Positions 26,397 through 34,491 of a stretch of DNA of 64,000 nucleotides are shown one piece after another. Source of the stretch: Sphingomonas naasensis (lineage in GTDB: Bacteria; Pseudomonadota; Alphaproteobacteria; Sphingomonadales; Sphingomonadaceae); NCBI RefSeq assembly GCF_004792695.1, contig NZ_SRXU01000005.1, positions 62,001 through 126,000 of the forward strand. The letters run 5' to 3'. The position numbers and the translations under genes are program-made. Each line of letters opens with the position of its first letter. Position 1 is the stretch's first letter. Under the pieces are notes generated by a model. It saw nothing but the letters and a program-made list of their open reading frames with translations. It was not told the DNA's origin and did no database searches.

Positions 26397-26428
26397 GGGG
26401 CCGATGGCCTCGACAGGGAGGTGAAGCC

Positions 26429-27181
26429 ATGCAGATCACGGTGATCGGCGGGACGGGGCTGGTCGGATCGAGCCTCGTACGGCAGCTGGAGCAGGCCGGG
26501 CACGGCGTTGTCGCTGCGGCGCGTTCGACGGGCGTCGACATCGTCACCGGCACGGGGCTCGAAAAGGCGCTCGAAGGGGCCGACGCGATCGTCGACGTCT
26601 CCAATCCCGGCTATGGTGATCCCGCGGCGATGCTCCGCTTCTTTCGCGCTTCGACCGCAAGGCTGCTCATCGCGGCGCACCGGGCCGGGGTGCGGCACCA
26701 CGTGCTGTTCTCGGCGATCGGCGCCGGTCGCGTGAACGGCGGCTATTATGTGGCCAAGCAAATGCAGGAAGCGCTGGTCGCCGCTTCGAACATCCCCTTC
26801 ACGATCGTCCGTTCGGCACCGCTGTTCGAATATATCTACGCCGTCGTCGAGGCGGGCCGCACCGCCGAGGCCGTTCGGGTTCCGCCGGTACGGATAGAGC
26901 CCATCGGCACCGAGGATGCGGCAGCTGTTCTTGCGCGGATCACGCCCCGGGCGCCCGCGAATGCCGTGGTCGAGATCGCCGGGCCGAACCGTTACCAGCT
27001 GCCCGATCTCGCGCAGCAGATCCTGACCGCGAACGAAGACTATCGGCCGGTGGTGACCGATGGCGACGGCGATTTTTTCGGCGCCCATATCACCGGCGAT
27101 CCGCTAACCGGGCGCGACGCGCTGCGCCCCGGTTCGGCCGAGCTCGATCTGTGGATCGACCGCGCGCTGGTGCCCGCATGA
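26429..27181 (+). CDS. NAD(P)-binding atypical SDR, paralogue 1
   Basis: A 250-residue Rossmann protein with [14 protein letters not shown] at the N-terminus and [21 protein letters not shown] (a strand-turn typical of this subgroup). It ends with [11 protein letters not shown] and a DLWID helix. It is related to the proteins at 27216 and 30242 (shared [21 protein letters not shown]) but most divergent: [12 protein letters not shown] replaces FRAKxxQExL. AGGGAGG precedes the ATG. First gene of the 11-gene plus-strand array. Confidence 0.82.
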   Translation: MQITVIGGTGLVGSSLVRQLEQAGHGVVAAARSTGVDIVTGTGLEKALEGADAIVDVSNPGYGDPAAMLRFFRASTARLLIAAHRAGVRHHVLFSAIGAGRVNGGYYVAKQMQEALVAASNIPFTIVRSAPLFEYIYAVVEAGRTAEAVRVPPVRIEPIGTEDAAAVLARITPRAPANAVVEIAGPNRYQLPDLAQQILTANEDYRPVVTDGDGDFFGAHITGDPLTGRDALRPGSAELDLWIDRALVPA

Positions 27182-27215
27182 GCCCCTCTCTCCATTCGAA
27201 CGAAGGGAAATTTGC

Positions 27216-27980
27216 ATGAAGATCGTCGTCATCGGGGGAACCGGGCTGATCGGCTCGAAGACCGTCGAGCAGCTCAGCCGGCAGGGCCACGAAGTCGTCG
27301 CCGCGGCGCCGAATACGGGCGTCGACACGATCACGGGCGCGGGGCTCGACGCGGCGCTGGCGGATGCCCAAATCGTCATCGACGTTTCGAATTCGCCTTC
27401 GCTCGAGGAGCGGGTGGCGATGGACTTCTTCGAGACTGCGGGGCGGAACATCATCGCCGCCGAAGTGGCGGCGGGCGTGCGCCATCATGTCGCGCTTTCG
27501 GTAGTCGGCACGGAACATCTGCAGGACAGCGGATATTTCCGCGCCAAGCTCGCGCAGGAACGGCTGATCAAGGCGTCGCCGATCCCGTGGACGCTGGTGC
27601 ACGCCACCCAGTTCTTCGAATTTCTCCGCGGCATCGCCGACTCGGCGACCGACGGCGACACGGTTCGGCTGCCGCATGCGCGCTTCCAGCCGATGGCGGC
27701 GCGGGACGTCGCCGCGGCGGTCGCAGAGGTGGCGCTTGGCGAGCCGATCCGCGCCACGATCGAAGTCGCCGGCCCCGAGCCCTTCCACATGGACACGCTG
27801 GTCGCGCAGGTGCTGGCGTGGGACAAGGATCCGCGGCGCGTTATCGCCGATCCCGAGGCGCCCTATTTCGGGCTGCAGATCGACGACAGCTCGCTGATGC
27901 CTGGACCCGACGCGCGGCGCGGTGCGACCGACTTCGACTGGTGGCTGGCCAATGTGCCGCCACCGCCGGCCCGCAAATGA
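27216..27980 (+). CDS. NAD(P)-binding atypical SDR, paralogue 2
   Basis: A 254-residue NmrA-like protein: GGTGLIGSKTVEQL dinucleotide loop, VDVSNSPSLEERVAMDFFET, AGVRHHVALSVVG and YFRAKLAQERLI. The motif order matches paralogue 3 (30242) closely, implying local duplication. Such proteins typically act as NAD(P)H-dependent reductases or redox sensors; the exact reaction is unknown. Starts 34 nt after paralogue 1 with GAAGGG as ribosome site. Confidence 0.85.
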   Translation: MKIVVIGGTGLIGSKTVEQLSRQGHEVVAAAPNTGVDTITGAGLDAALADAQIVIDVSNSPSLEERVAMDFFETAGRNIIAAEVAAGVRHHVALSVVGTEHLQDSGYFRAKLAQERLIKASPIPWTLVHATQFFEFLRGIADSATDGDTVRLPHARFQPMAARDVAAAVAEVALGEPIRATIEVAGPEPFHMDTLVAQVLAWDKDPRRVIADPEAPYFGLQIDDSSLMPGPDARRGATDFDWWLANVPPPPARK

Positions 27981-28414
27981 GCGGCGCGATGCTCAGGCAG
28001 ACCTGCCTCGCGCTCGCATGGCTTCTCGGCCTCGGCGCGCTCGCCAATGGCGCCTTCATGCTGTGGTCGCCGGCAGGCTGGTATTTCGCCGTGCCGGGGG
28101 TGACCACCACCGGCCCGTTCAACCAGCATTTCATCCGCGACATCGGGATCATCTTCCTGTTCCTCGGCGCGGCGTTCCTGATCGGCGCGCGCCGGCCGGA
28201 CTATCGCGTGGTGCTGTGGGGTGCCGCCGCGCTGTGGCTGAGCTGCCACGCGCTCTTCCACTTCTGGGAAGTCGCTGCCGGCATTTGCGGGTCGTCCGCG
28301 CTCGTCCGCGACTTTCCCGCCGTCACCCTCCCCGCACTCATCGCGGCGGGACTGACCCTCTGGGCCATCCGCGACCGCCGCACCGCAATCCCATCCCAAG
28401 GAGAAGTGAAATGA
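27977..28414 (+). CDS. Small integral membrane protein
   Basis: A 145-residue protein with four predicted helices (LALAWLLGLGALANGAFML, FIRDIGIIFLFLGAAFLIG, VVLWGAAALWLSCHALFHFWEV, TLPALIAAGLTLWAI). The conserved-looking HFIRDIG and SCHALFHFWE resemble uncharacterised DUF4345/DoxX-like membrane proteins. ATGA overlap with the paralogue 2 stop and with the next start indicates translational coupling on both sides. Confidence 0.75.
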   Translation: MSGAMLRQTCLALAWLLGLGALANGAFMLWSPAGWYFAVPGVTTTGPFNQHFIRDIGIIFLFLGAAFLIGARRPDYRVVLWGAAALWLSCHALFHFWEVAAGICGSSALVRDFPAVTLPALIAAGLTLWAIRDRRTAIPSQGEVK

Positions 28415-28875
28415 CCCCTCGCATGAATATCTTCCAGGCCGCACCCGAAGGCGCGAAGGCGATGATCGCAGTCGAGACCGCGATCAACCAGAGCGGACTC
28501 GAGCATGGGCTTTCCGAGCTGGTCCGGCTGCGCGCCTCGCAGATCAACGGCTGCGCTTTCTGCATCCACATGCACGCCACCGACGCGCGCAAGCATGGCG
28601 AGAGCGACATGCGCATCCATCTGCTCGACGCATGGCGCGATTCCCCGGCATTCACCGATCGCGAGCGCGCCGCGCTCAACTGGACCGAGTCGCTCACCCG
28701 GATCGGCAAGACGCATGCGCCGGACGCCGATTACGCGCTGCTCCAGAGCCAGTTCAACGAGACCGAGATCGCCAACCTCACGCTGCTGATCGGCGCGATC
28801 AACCTGTGGAACCGCGTACAGATCGGACTGCGCGCCGTCCACCCGGTCGAAGCGCCGGCGGCGGCCGCCGCCTGA
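28411..28875 (+). CDS. Carboxymuconolactone decarboxylase/AhpD-like protein
   Basis: A 154-residue protein with the AhpD core: VRLRASQINGCAFCIHMHATDARKHGE split across the helix, with the redox CxxC (CAFC) followed by HxxxA. AhpD-type proteins reduce peroxides via the disulfide, and many small family members act in oxidative stress defence. Alternatively a peroxidase-related CMD protein of unknown partner. The ATG overlaps the upstream stop (ATGA); AAGGAGAAGTG precedes it. Confidence 0.88.
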   Translation: MTPRMNIFQAAPEGAKAMIAVETAINQSGLEHGLSELVRLRASQINGCAFCIHMHATDARKHGESDMRIHLLDAWRDSPAFTDRERAALNWTESLTRIGKTHAPDADYALLQSQFNETEIANLTLLIGAINLWNRVQIGLRAVHPVEAPAAAAA

Positions 28876-28938
28876 CCATGGCGGATGCGGGGCGAAGCGC
28901 CAGCGATGCCCCGCATCCCGCCTTCCGAGGAGAAAGCC

Positions 28939-29664
28939 ATGAAGCTCCTTCAGGCCCCATGCGAGCACGCCGCGATGTCGATGGCGGGAATCGTCCATGA
29001 TCTCGGCAATCTGATCCAGATCGCGACCTCGGCGATCGGCATCGTCTCCCGCACGCCGGACATGCCCGCGGTGCACGCCGGCCCGATCCTCGCCCGCGCG
29101 CGCTGCTCGCTGGAGCAGGCCGGGGCGATCGTTCGCCAGTCGCTCGGCGGGCTGCGCGATCACGCGACCGCGATCGACCATACCAATGTGCAGGCCTGCC
29201 TCGCGGACATCGCGGCGCTGATCGAGACCATGGAAACGCCCGAGCTCGTGCTCGAGACCGCGGTGACAGCGGATTTGCCCGAGGCGCGGTGCGATCCGAT
29301 CAGATTGCGCCGGGCATTGCTGAACCTCGTCTTCAACGCGCGCGATGCCATCCTCGAAAACGGGCTGGTCGTGGTCGAGGCGCGGACGATCCGCCGCGAT
29401 CGCCTGCCGATCGGCGTCGAAATTCGCGTGATCGACAATGGCATCGGCATGTCGCCCGCCACGATCGCGCGCTGCTGCGATCCGTTCTTCACCACCAAGC
29501 CCGACGGGCTCGGCGGCGTCGGCCTGCCGATGGTCGACCGCTTCGTTCGCGATGCCGGCGGCGAGATGGCGATCGAGAGCGCGCCCGGCATCGGCACCAC
29601 GGTCACGCTGCGCCTGCCGGCGGCGGTGCCGCCGCAAACCCTTTCACAGGAGTTGGAACCATGA
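28939..29664 (+). CDS. Histidine kinase catalytic core without sensor domain
   Basis: A 241-residue protein consisting only of a dimerisation/phosphoacceptor helix and an ATPase domain. His20 lies in AGIVHDLGNLIQI, then N-box LLNLVFNARDAI, G1 DNGIGM, FFTTKPDG and G2-like GLGGVGLPMVDRF. It has no signal peptide, membrane span, PAS or receiver domain. GAGGAGAAAGCC precedes the ATG at 28939, so the short form is well supported. Sitting inside a detoxification operon and overlapping the GST start by 4 nt, it may be a redox or partner-recruited kinase; no response regulator is adjacent. Confidence 0.85.
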   Translation: MKLLQAPCEHAAMSMAGIVHDLGNLIQIATSAIGIVSRTPDMPAVHAGPILARARCSLEQAGAIVRQSLGGLRDHATAIDHTNVQACLADIAALIETMETPELVLETAVTADLPEARCDPIRLRRALLNLVFNARDAILENGLVVVEARTIRRDRLPIGVEIRVIDNGIGMSPATIARCCDPFFTTKPDGLGGVGLPMVDRFVRDAGGEMAIESAPGIGTTVTLRLPAAVPPQTLSQELEP

Positions 29665-30245
29665 AGCTCTATTATGCGCCGGGTGCGTGCAGCCTCGCAG
29701 GCCGGATCTCGCTGCACGAGGCGGGGCTGGATGCCGAATTCGAGCGGGTCGACATCAAGACCAAGTTCACCGAGCACGGCTATGATTACAACGCGATCAA
29801 TCCGCGGGGCTATGTGCCCATGCTCGTCCTCGACGACGGCAATGGGGTGACCGAGAATACCGCGGTCCTCGCGTGGATCGCCGATGTGGCGCCGAAGCTG
29901 GGCGCGGGCGGGCCGCTGGGCCGCACGCGTCTGATCGAGATGCTGTCGTGGCTCTCGACCGAGCTGCACATCGCCTTCAAGCCCTTCTGGCACGACGCCA
30001 GCGACGCGGAAAAGGCGGCCGCCGGAGAGGCGGTGTCGCAGCGGCTGGACCTGCTCGCCGACAATATCCGCGAATTCTACCTGTTCGGCCCGCACTTCAC
30101 CGTGGCCGATGCGTATCTGTTCGCGATGCTGCGCTGGGCCAAGGCCTTCGAGGTGCGGATCCCCATCGAACTGCTCGCCTGGTTCGAACGCGTCGCCGAG
30201 CGCGAGACGGTTCGCCGGGCACTTGCCGAGGAGGGCCTGTCATGA
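29661..30245 (+). CDS. Glutathione S-transferase
   Basis: A 194-residue GST. The thioredoxin-like N-domain starts KLYYAPGACSLAGRISLHEAG, with the Cys of the bacterial beta class (GACS); the glutathione-binding NPRGYVPML (cis-Pro) and VTENTAVL (Glu-Asn/Thr) follow; the helical C-domain ends FTVADAYLFAML (N-capping box). It conjugates or reduces electrophiles and peroxides with glutathione, consistent with gor elsewhere in this window. Overlaps both neighbours by 4 nt. Confidence 0.92.
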   Translation: MKLYYAPGACSLAGRISLHEAGLDAEFERVDIKTKFTEHGYDYNAINPRGYVPMLVLDDGNGVTENTAVLAWIADVAPKLGAGGPLGRTRLIEMLSWLSTELHIAFKPFWHDASDAEKAAAGEAVSQRLDLLADNIREFYLFGPHFTVADAYLFAMLRWAKAFEVRIPIELLAWFERVAERETVRRALAEEGLS

Positions 30246-31015
30246 AGATCGTCGTGATCGGCGGCAGCGGCCGCATCGGCGAGAAGCTGGTCCGCAACCT
30301 GCGCCAGGAGGATTGCCGCGTCTTCGAGGCATCGCGCAGCTGGGGTGTCGACACGGTGACCGGTGTGGGGCTGGCGGAAGCGCTGGTCGATGCCGAGACC
30401 GTGGTCGACGTGTCCAACTCGCCCTCGCTCGAAGGTGCCGACGCGCTGCACTTCTTCGAGACCTCGACGCGCAACCTGCTGGCGGCAGGCCGCGCGGCGG
30501 GGGTCCGGCACCATATCGCGCTTTCGATCGTCGGCGTCGACGGACTGCTCGCCGGGGACTATTTCCGCGCCAAGAAGATCCAGGAAGATCTGGTCAGGGC
30601 ATCGGGGATCCCGTTCACGATCCTGCGTTCGACGCAGTTCTTCGAGTTCATCAGCGATGTCGTCCAGGAAGGGACCGCGCGCGACATTCCGATATCGCCC
30701 GCGCTGGCGCAGCCGATCGCAGGGGAGGATGTCGCCGATACGCTCGCCGATGCGGCGCTCAGCGATCCGTTCAACGCCATGCTCGAAGTCGCGGGCCCCG
30801 AGCAGTTCCGCCTCGATGCCATCGCGACCGAGATCGCGACGGCGCACGAGGACGGGCGCCGCGTCGTGGCCGATGTGCATGCCCGTTATTTCGGCGCCGA
30901 GCTCGGGGAGCGATCGCTGCTTCCCGGCCCGGATGCCCGGATCGCGCCGCAGCGCTTCGACGACTGGCTGCGCGACAGCCTGCGGCCGGGCTGGGCCGCG
31001 GCCCGGGCGGGCTGA
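30242..31015 (+). CDS. NAD(P)-binding atypical SDR, paralogue 3
   Basis: A 257-residue NmrA-like protein closely similar to paralogue 2: GGSGRIGEKLVRNL, VDVSNSPSLEGADALHFFET, AGVRHHIALSIVG, YFRAKKIQEDLV and IPFTILRSTQFFEF. The dinucleotide loop has Ser in place of Thr. It overlaps the GST stop by 4 nt. Retention of three copies in one operon suggests different substrates or hetero-oligomers. Confidence 0.85.
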   Translation: MKIVVIGGSGRIGEKLVRNLRQEDCRVFEASRSWGVDTVTGVGLAEALVDAETVVDVSNSPSLEGADALHFFETSTRNLLAAGRAAGVRHHIALSIVGVDGLLAGDYFRAKKIQEDLVRASGIPFTILRSTQFFEFISDVVQEGTARDIPISPALAQPIAGEDVADTLADAALSDPFNAMLEVAGPEQFRLDAIATEIATAHEDGRRVVADVHARYFGAELGERSLLPGPDARIAPQRFDDWLRDSLRPGWAAARAG

Positions 31016-31059
31016 TCGCCGGTCCCCCCTCTTCCGATCGATTCCCGAAGGAGCCTGAA

Positions 31060-31842
31060 ATGCGCATTCCTGCAATTGCACTGAGTTTCGCCGCCACGCT
31101 CGTCGCTGGCGCTGCCACGGCGCAGACCGCGCCGGCACCGCAAAAGCCGACGATCGTCCTCGTCCATGGCGCGTTCGCGGATTCGTCGAGCTGGGAGCCG
31201 GTGATCGCCGCGCTCGGCAATGACGGCTATCGCGTCATCGCTGCCGCCAATCCGCTGCGCAGCGTTGCCGGCGACGCCGCCAGCATCTCCGCGATCGTCC
31301 GCTCGATCGGCGGCCCGGTCGTCCTCGTCGGGCATTCCTATGGCGGTCCGGTCATCACCGAGGCGGCGAATGGCAACGCCAACGTCAAGGCGCTGGTCTA
31401 TGTCGCCGGCTTCGCGCCCGACACCGGCGAATCGAGCCTCACCCTGTCGGGCAAATTCCCCGGGAGCACGCTCGGCGACGCCTTGACCCCGGTGGCGCTC
31501 GCCGACGGCGAAGAGGATCTCTACATTCGCCCGGACAAGTTCCACGCGCAGTTCGCCGCCGACGTGCCGGCCGCGCAGGCTGCCGAAATGGCGATCACCC
31601 AGCGTCCGATCACGCATTCCGCCCTTGCGGAGCCGTCGGGCCGCGCCGCGTGGAAGCTGCTCCCCTCCTACGTGATCTACGGCTCCGCCGACCGAAACAT
31701 CCCCGCCGCCGTCATGAAGTTCATGGCCGAGCGCGCGCACGCGCGGAAGACCGTCGTGATCGAGGGCGCCTCGCACGCGCTGATGCTCTCGCACCCCGGC
31801 AAGGTCGTCGCGCTCATCGAGGACGCCGCGTCAGCCAAATGA
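31060..31842 (+). CDS. Exported alpha/beta hydrolase
   Basis: A 260-residue hydrolase with an N-terminal signal peptide (IPAIALSFAATLVAGAATAQ, likely cleaved after ATA). Catalytic elements: LVHGAFADSSSW (oxyanion), GHSYGGPV (Ser), IYGSADRNIP (Asp) and GASHAL (His). The organisation matches pyrethroid/EstC-like esterases and PnbA-like hydrolases of Gram-negative bacteria. Periplasmic location contrasts with the cytosolic hydrolase at 25275. AAGGAG lies upstream of the ATG. Confidence 0.88.
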   Translation: MRIPAIALSFAATLVAGAATAQTAPAPQKPTIVLVHGAFADSSSWEPVIAALGNDGYRVIAAANPLRSVAGDAASISAIVRSIGGPVVLVGHSYGGPVITEAANGNANVKALVYVAGFAPDTGESSLTLSGKFPGSTLGDALTPVALADGEEDLYIRPDKFHAQFAADVPAAQAAEMAITQRPITHSALAEPSGRAAWKLLPSYVIYGSADRNIPAAVMKFMAERAHARKTVVIEGASHALMLSHPGKVVALIEDAASAK

Positions 31843-31876
31843 CGTGGCGCGGACCGGGTTTTGACAGGAGGCCGAA

Positions 31877-32908
31877 GTGAAAGCGACCAGCAGGAAGAGA
31901 GTGATCGGCGCGTTGCTCTGCGTCGCGGCACTCGCCGTGCTGGTCGGCGGCTGGGCACGGGCGCGATCGGGCGGATCCGCCTCCACCGACAATGCCTATG
32001 TTCGCGGCGACGTGACGTCGCTGGCGCCGAGGGTGGCCGGCTATGTCACCTCGGTCGCGGTGCGCGACAATCAGGCGGTGCGGGCGGGAGACGTGCTGTT
32101 CCGCATCGACGACCGCGACTATCGCGCGAAGCTGGCACAGGCCGAGGCGGCGGTGGCGGCGGCGCGGGCGCGCATCGCGAACAGCGCCGAGGAGATCCGC
32201 CTGCAGCACACGCTGGTGCGCCAGGCCGAGGCGCAGAGGGGTGCCGCGCTCGCCGATCTCACGCTCAATCGCAAGACCAGCGAGCGCCGGCGCGAGCTCG
32301 TCGAGCGGGGCGCGGTCAGCCGTGCGCAGGTCGACGAGAGCGATGCCGGCAGGCTCCGCGCCGAGGCGGGAACCGCGGTGTCGCGCGCCACGGTCGATGC
32401 GCAGCGGCAGAGGATCGACGTGCTCGGCACCCAGCGCGCCGCCGCGATAGCCGCGCTGGCGCAGGCCGAGGCGGCACGCGAACTCGCCCGGATCGATCTG
32501 GAGAATACCGTGGTGCGCGCGCCGATCACGGGCGTGGTCGGCAACCGCCAGGTCCGCGTGGGCCGGCTGGTGACGCCGGGCGCGTCGCTGCTCGACATCG
32601 TGCCCGTCGGCGATCTGTTCGTCGTCGCCAACTTCAAGGAAACCCAGCTCGGGCAGATCCGCCCCGGACGCCGCGCGCGGATCCGGGTGGACGGCTATCC
32701 GGACATCGCGCTGGAAGGCGTGGTCGACAGCTTCGCGCCGGGCAGCGGATCGGCGTTCAGCCTGATCCCCGCCGACAATGCGACGGGCAATTTCGTGCGG
32801 GTGGTGCAGCGGGTGCCGATCAAGATCCGGCTGCAGGGCAATCCGTTGCAGGGGCGGCTGGTTCCCGGGCTGTCCGCCCGGGTCGAGATCGACGGCGACG
32901 AATCGTGA
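31877..32908 (+). CDS. HlyD/EmrA-family membrane fusion protein
   Basis: A 343-residue periplasmic adaptor. One N-terminal anchor (VIGALLCVAALAVLVGGWA), a barrel-lipoyl pair (STDNAYVRGDVTSLAPRVAGYV and NTVVRAPITGVVGNRQVRVG) flanking a long coiled coil (about residues 90-200, rich in Ala, Glu and Arg), then a beta-barrel (LFVVANFKETQLGQIRPGR). Typical of EmrA in tripartite drug efflux. Starts at GTG with AGGAGG upstream and overlaps the next gene as GTGA. Confidence 0.93.
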   Translation: MKATSRKRVIGALLCVAALAVLVGGWARARSGGSASTDNAYVRGDVTSLAPRVAGYVTSVAVRDNQAVRAGDVLFRIDDRDYRAKLAQAEAAVAAARARIANSAEEIRLQHTLVRQAEAQRGAALADLTLNRKTSERRRELVERGAVSRAQVDESDAGRLRAEAGTAVSRATVDAQRQRIDVLGTQRAAAIAALAQAEAARELARIDLENTVVRAPITGVVGNRQVRVGRLVTPGASLLDIVPVGDLFVVANFKETQLGQIRPGRRARIRVDGYPDIALEGVVDSFAPGSGSAFSLIPADNATGNFVRVVQRVPIKIRLQGNPLQGRLVPGLSARVEIDGDES

Positions 32909-34491
32909 CTGCCGCGGCCGCCGATCCGCCCAAATCCGCCGCGCTCGCGCCGGGCTGGCTGCTGGTCGCCGGCATCGTGCTCGCCAGCCTGACCGAAGCG
33001 GTTGCCGGGACCGCGCTTTCGCTCGGCCGCGCCGACATCATCGGCGATACCTATGCGACGCCCGACGAATTTGCCTGGCTCGATATCGGCTATATTATGC
33101 TGAAACTGACCGGCTTCGCGCTTGCTCCGTGGCTGCTGACGCGGATCGATCCGCGCAATGCCTTGCTGGTGGCGACGCTGGCAATGGGGGCTGCGTGCGG
33201 CGTTGCCGCCTTCACTGCGGACCTGTCGCAGCTGATCGTGCTGCGCGCCGTGCAGGGGCTGGCCGGCGGCATTCTCCTCGTCGGCGGACAGGCCTTGCTC
33301 TTCCAGGGCTGGCCGGCGGCGCGTCAGCCCTTCCTGCAGGCGCTGTTCGCGATGGGCGCGGTGGTCGCGCCCGCGACGCTGGCACCGGCGCTGCAGGGCT
33401 GGCTGGTCGATACCCAGTCGTGGACATGGATATTCTTCGGGGTGATCCCGGTATCGCTCGCGGCGGCGGGGCTGATCCTGATGGACGATTTCGCGCTGGC
33501 GGCGCCGGCGGAGCCGCAGCGGCTCGACGGGATCGGACTCGCCTTGTTCGGCACCGCGATGTTCAGCACGACCTGGGTGTTGAGCCAGGGCAGCCGCTGG
33601 GACTGGTTCGAGGCGACGCGGATCGTCTGGCTCAGTCTGGTTGCCGCCGCCGCGCTGCTGCTGTTCGTGGTCCGGCTGCATCGCGCGAAGGGGCGAGCGC
33701 TGCTCGATCTGGCGGTGTTCCGGGTCGACGATTTCGCCTTCGCGTTCGTCGTCAGCTTCGTCGCCGGGGCGGCATTGTTCGGCAGCGCCTATCTGATCCC
33801 CGCCTTCGCGATCGCCGTGCTCGGCTTCACCCCGACCGACGCCGGCGCGCTGCTGCTGCCGAGCGGCGGCCTGTTCGCCGGTGGGCTGCTGCTCGCGGCG
33901 TGGCTGATGCAGGCGCGCGGGGTGCCGCCGATCGCCACCGTGCCGTTCGGCATCGGGCTGATCATGGTCGCGATGTGGATGCTCTCGGGCTCGACCGCGG
34001 AGAGCGGCGCGGACGACATGTTGCCGGCGATCCTGCTACGCGGGCTCGGGCTCGGTTTCCTGTTCCTGTCGATCACGCTGATCGCCTTCGGACGGCTCGC
34101 GGCCGCGAATGTCGCGTCCGGCATCGCGCTCTTCAATATCGGGCGCCAGCTCGGCGGGCTGATCGGCGTCGCTGGGCTGCAGACGAGCATGGATCACCAG
34201 ATCGCCGCCAACCAGACCGTGCTCGCCGCCGCGCTCAGTCCGGGAACGCCCGCTCTGGCCGAGCGGCTCGCTGCCGTGACCTCGCTGCTCGTCGCACGCG
34301 GAATCGAGGCCGGCGCGGCGGCGAAGGCGGCGACCGCCACGCTCGGCCGCGCCGTTGGCGGGCAGGCGGTGGTCATCGCCTTCGACACCGCGTTCAACCT
34401 CGTCGCCTTGCTCTTCATCTTCGCCGCGCCGGTCGTGATCGCAGTGAAGATCGCACTGGCGCGTCGCGCGCGAACCGGGGTGGAGCCATGA
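32905..34491 (+). CDS. EmrB/QacA-type MFS drug efflux transporter
   Basis: A 528-residue transporter with about 14 hydrophobic helices, the DHA2 pattern. Motifs: FAWLDIGYIMLKLTGFALAPWLL near the start, VLRAVQGLAGGILLVGGQALLF (motif C-like GxxxG region) and LRGLGLGFLFLSITLIAF late. It partners with the HlyD protein upstream (4-nt overlap) and the NodT protein downstream to span both membranes. Substrate unknown; the operon context suggests toxic organic electrophiles. Confidence 0.92.
   Translation: MTAAAADPPKSAALAPGWLLVAGIVLASLTEAVAGTALSLGRADIIGDTYATPDEFAWLDIGYIMLKLTGFALAPWLLTRIDPRNALLVATLAMGAACGVAAFTADLSQLIVLRAVQGLAGGILLVGGQALLFQGWPAARQPFLQALFAMGAVVAPATLAPALQGWLVDTQSWTWIFFGVIPVSLAAAGLILMDDFALAAPAEPQRLDGIGLALFGTAMFSTTWVLSQGSRWDWFEATRIVWLSLVAAAALLLFVVRLHRAKGRALLDLAVFRVDDFAFAFVVSFVAGAALFGSAYLIPAFAIAVLGFTPTDAGALLLPSGGLFAGGLLLAAWLMQARGVPPIATVPFGIGLIMVAMWMLSGSTAESGADDMLPAILLRGLGLGFLFLSITLIAFGRLAAANVASGIALFNIGRQLGGLIGVAGLQTSMDHQIAANQTVLAAALSPGTPALAERLAAVTSLLVARGIEAGAAAKAATATLGRAVGGQAVVIAFDTAFNLVALLFIFAAPVVIAVKIALARRARTGVEP

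Larger units (their letters stand above)
26100..26428. other. Intergenic region between the divergent hydrolase and the detoxification array (329 bp)
   Basis: No convincing gene. It contains two EcfG-type promoter matches, one pointing each way: minus strand at 26371-26396 (perfect) and plus strand at 26241-26266 (one mismatch). The leader to either start codon would exceed 150 nt, so a small transcript or structured leader is possible. Confidence 0.55.
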
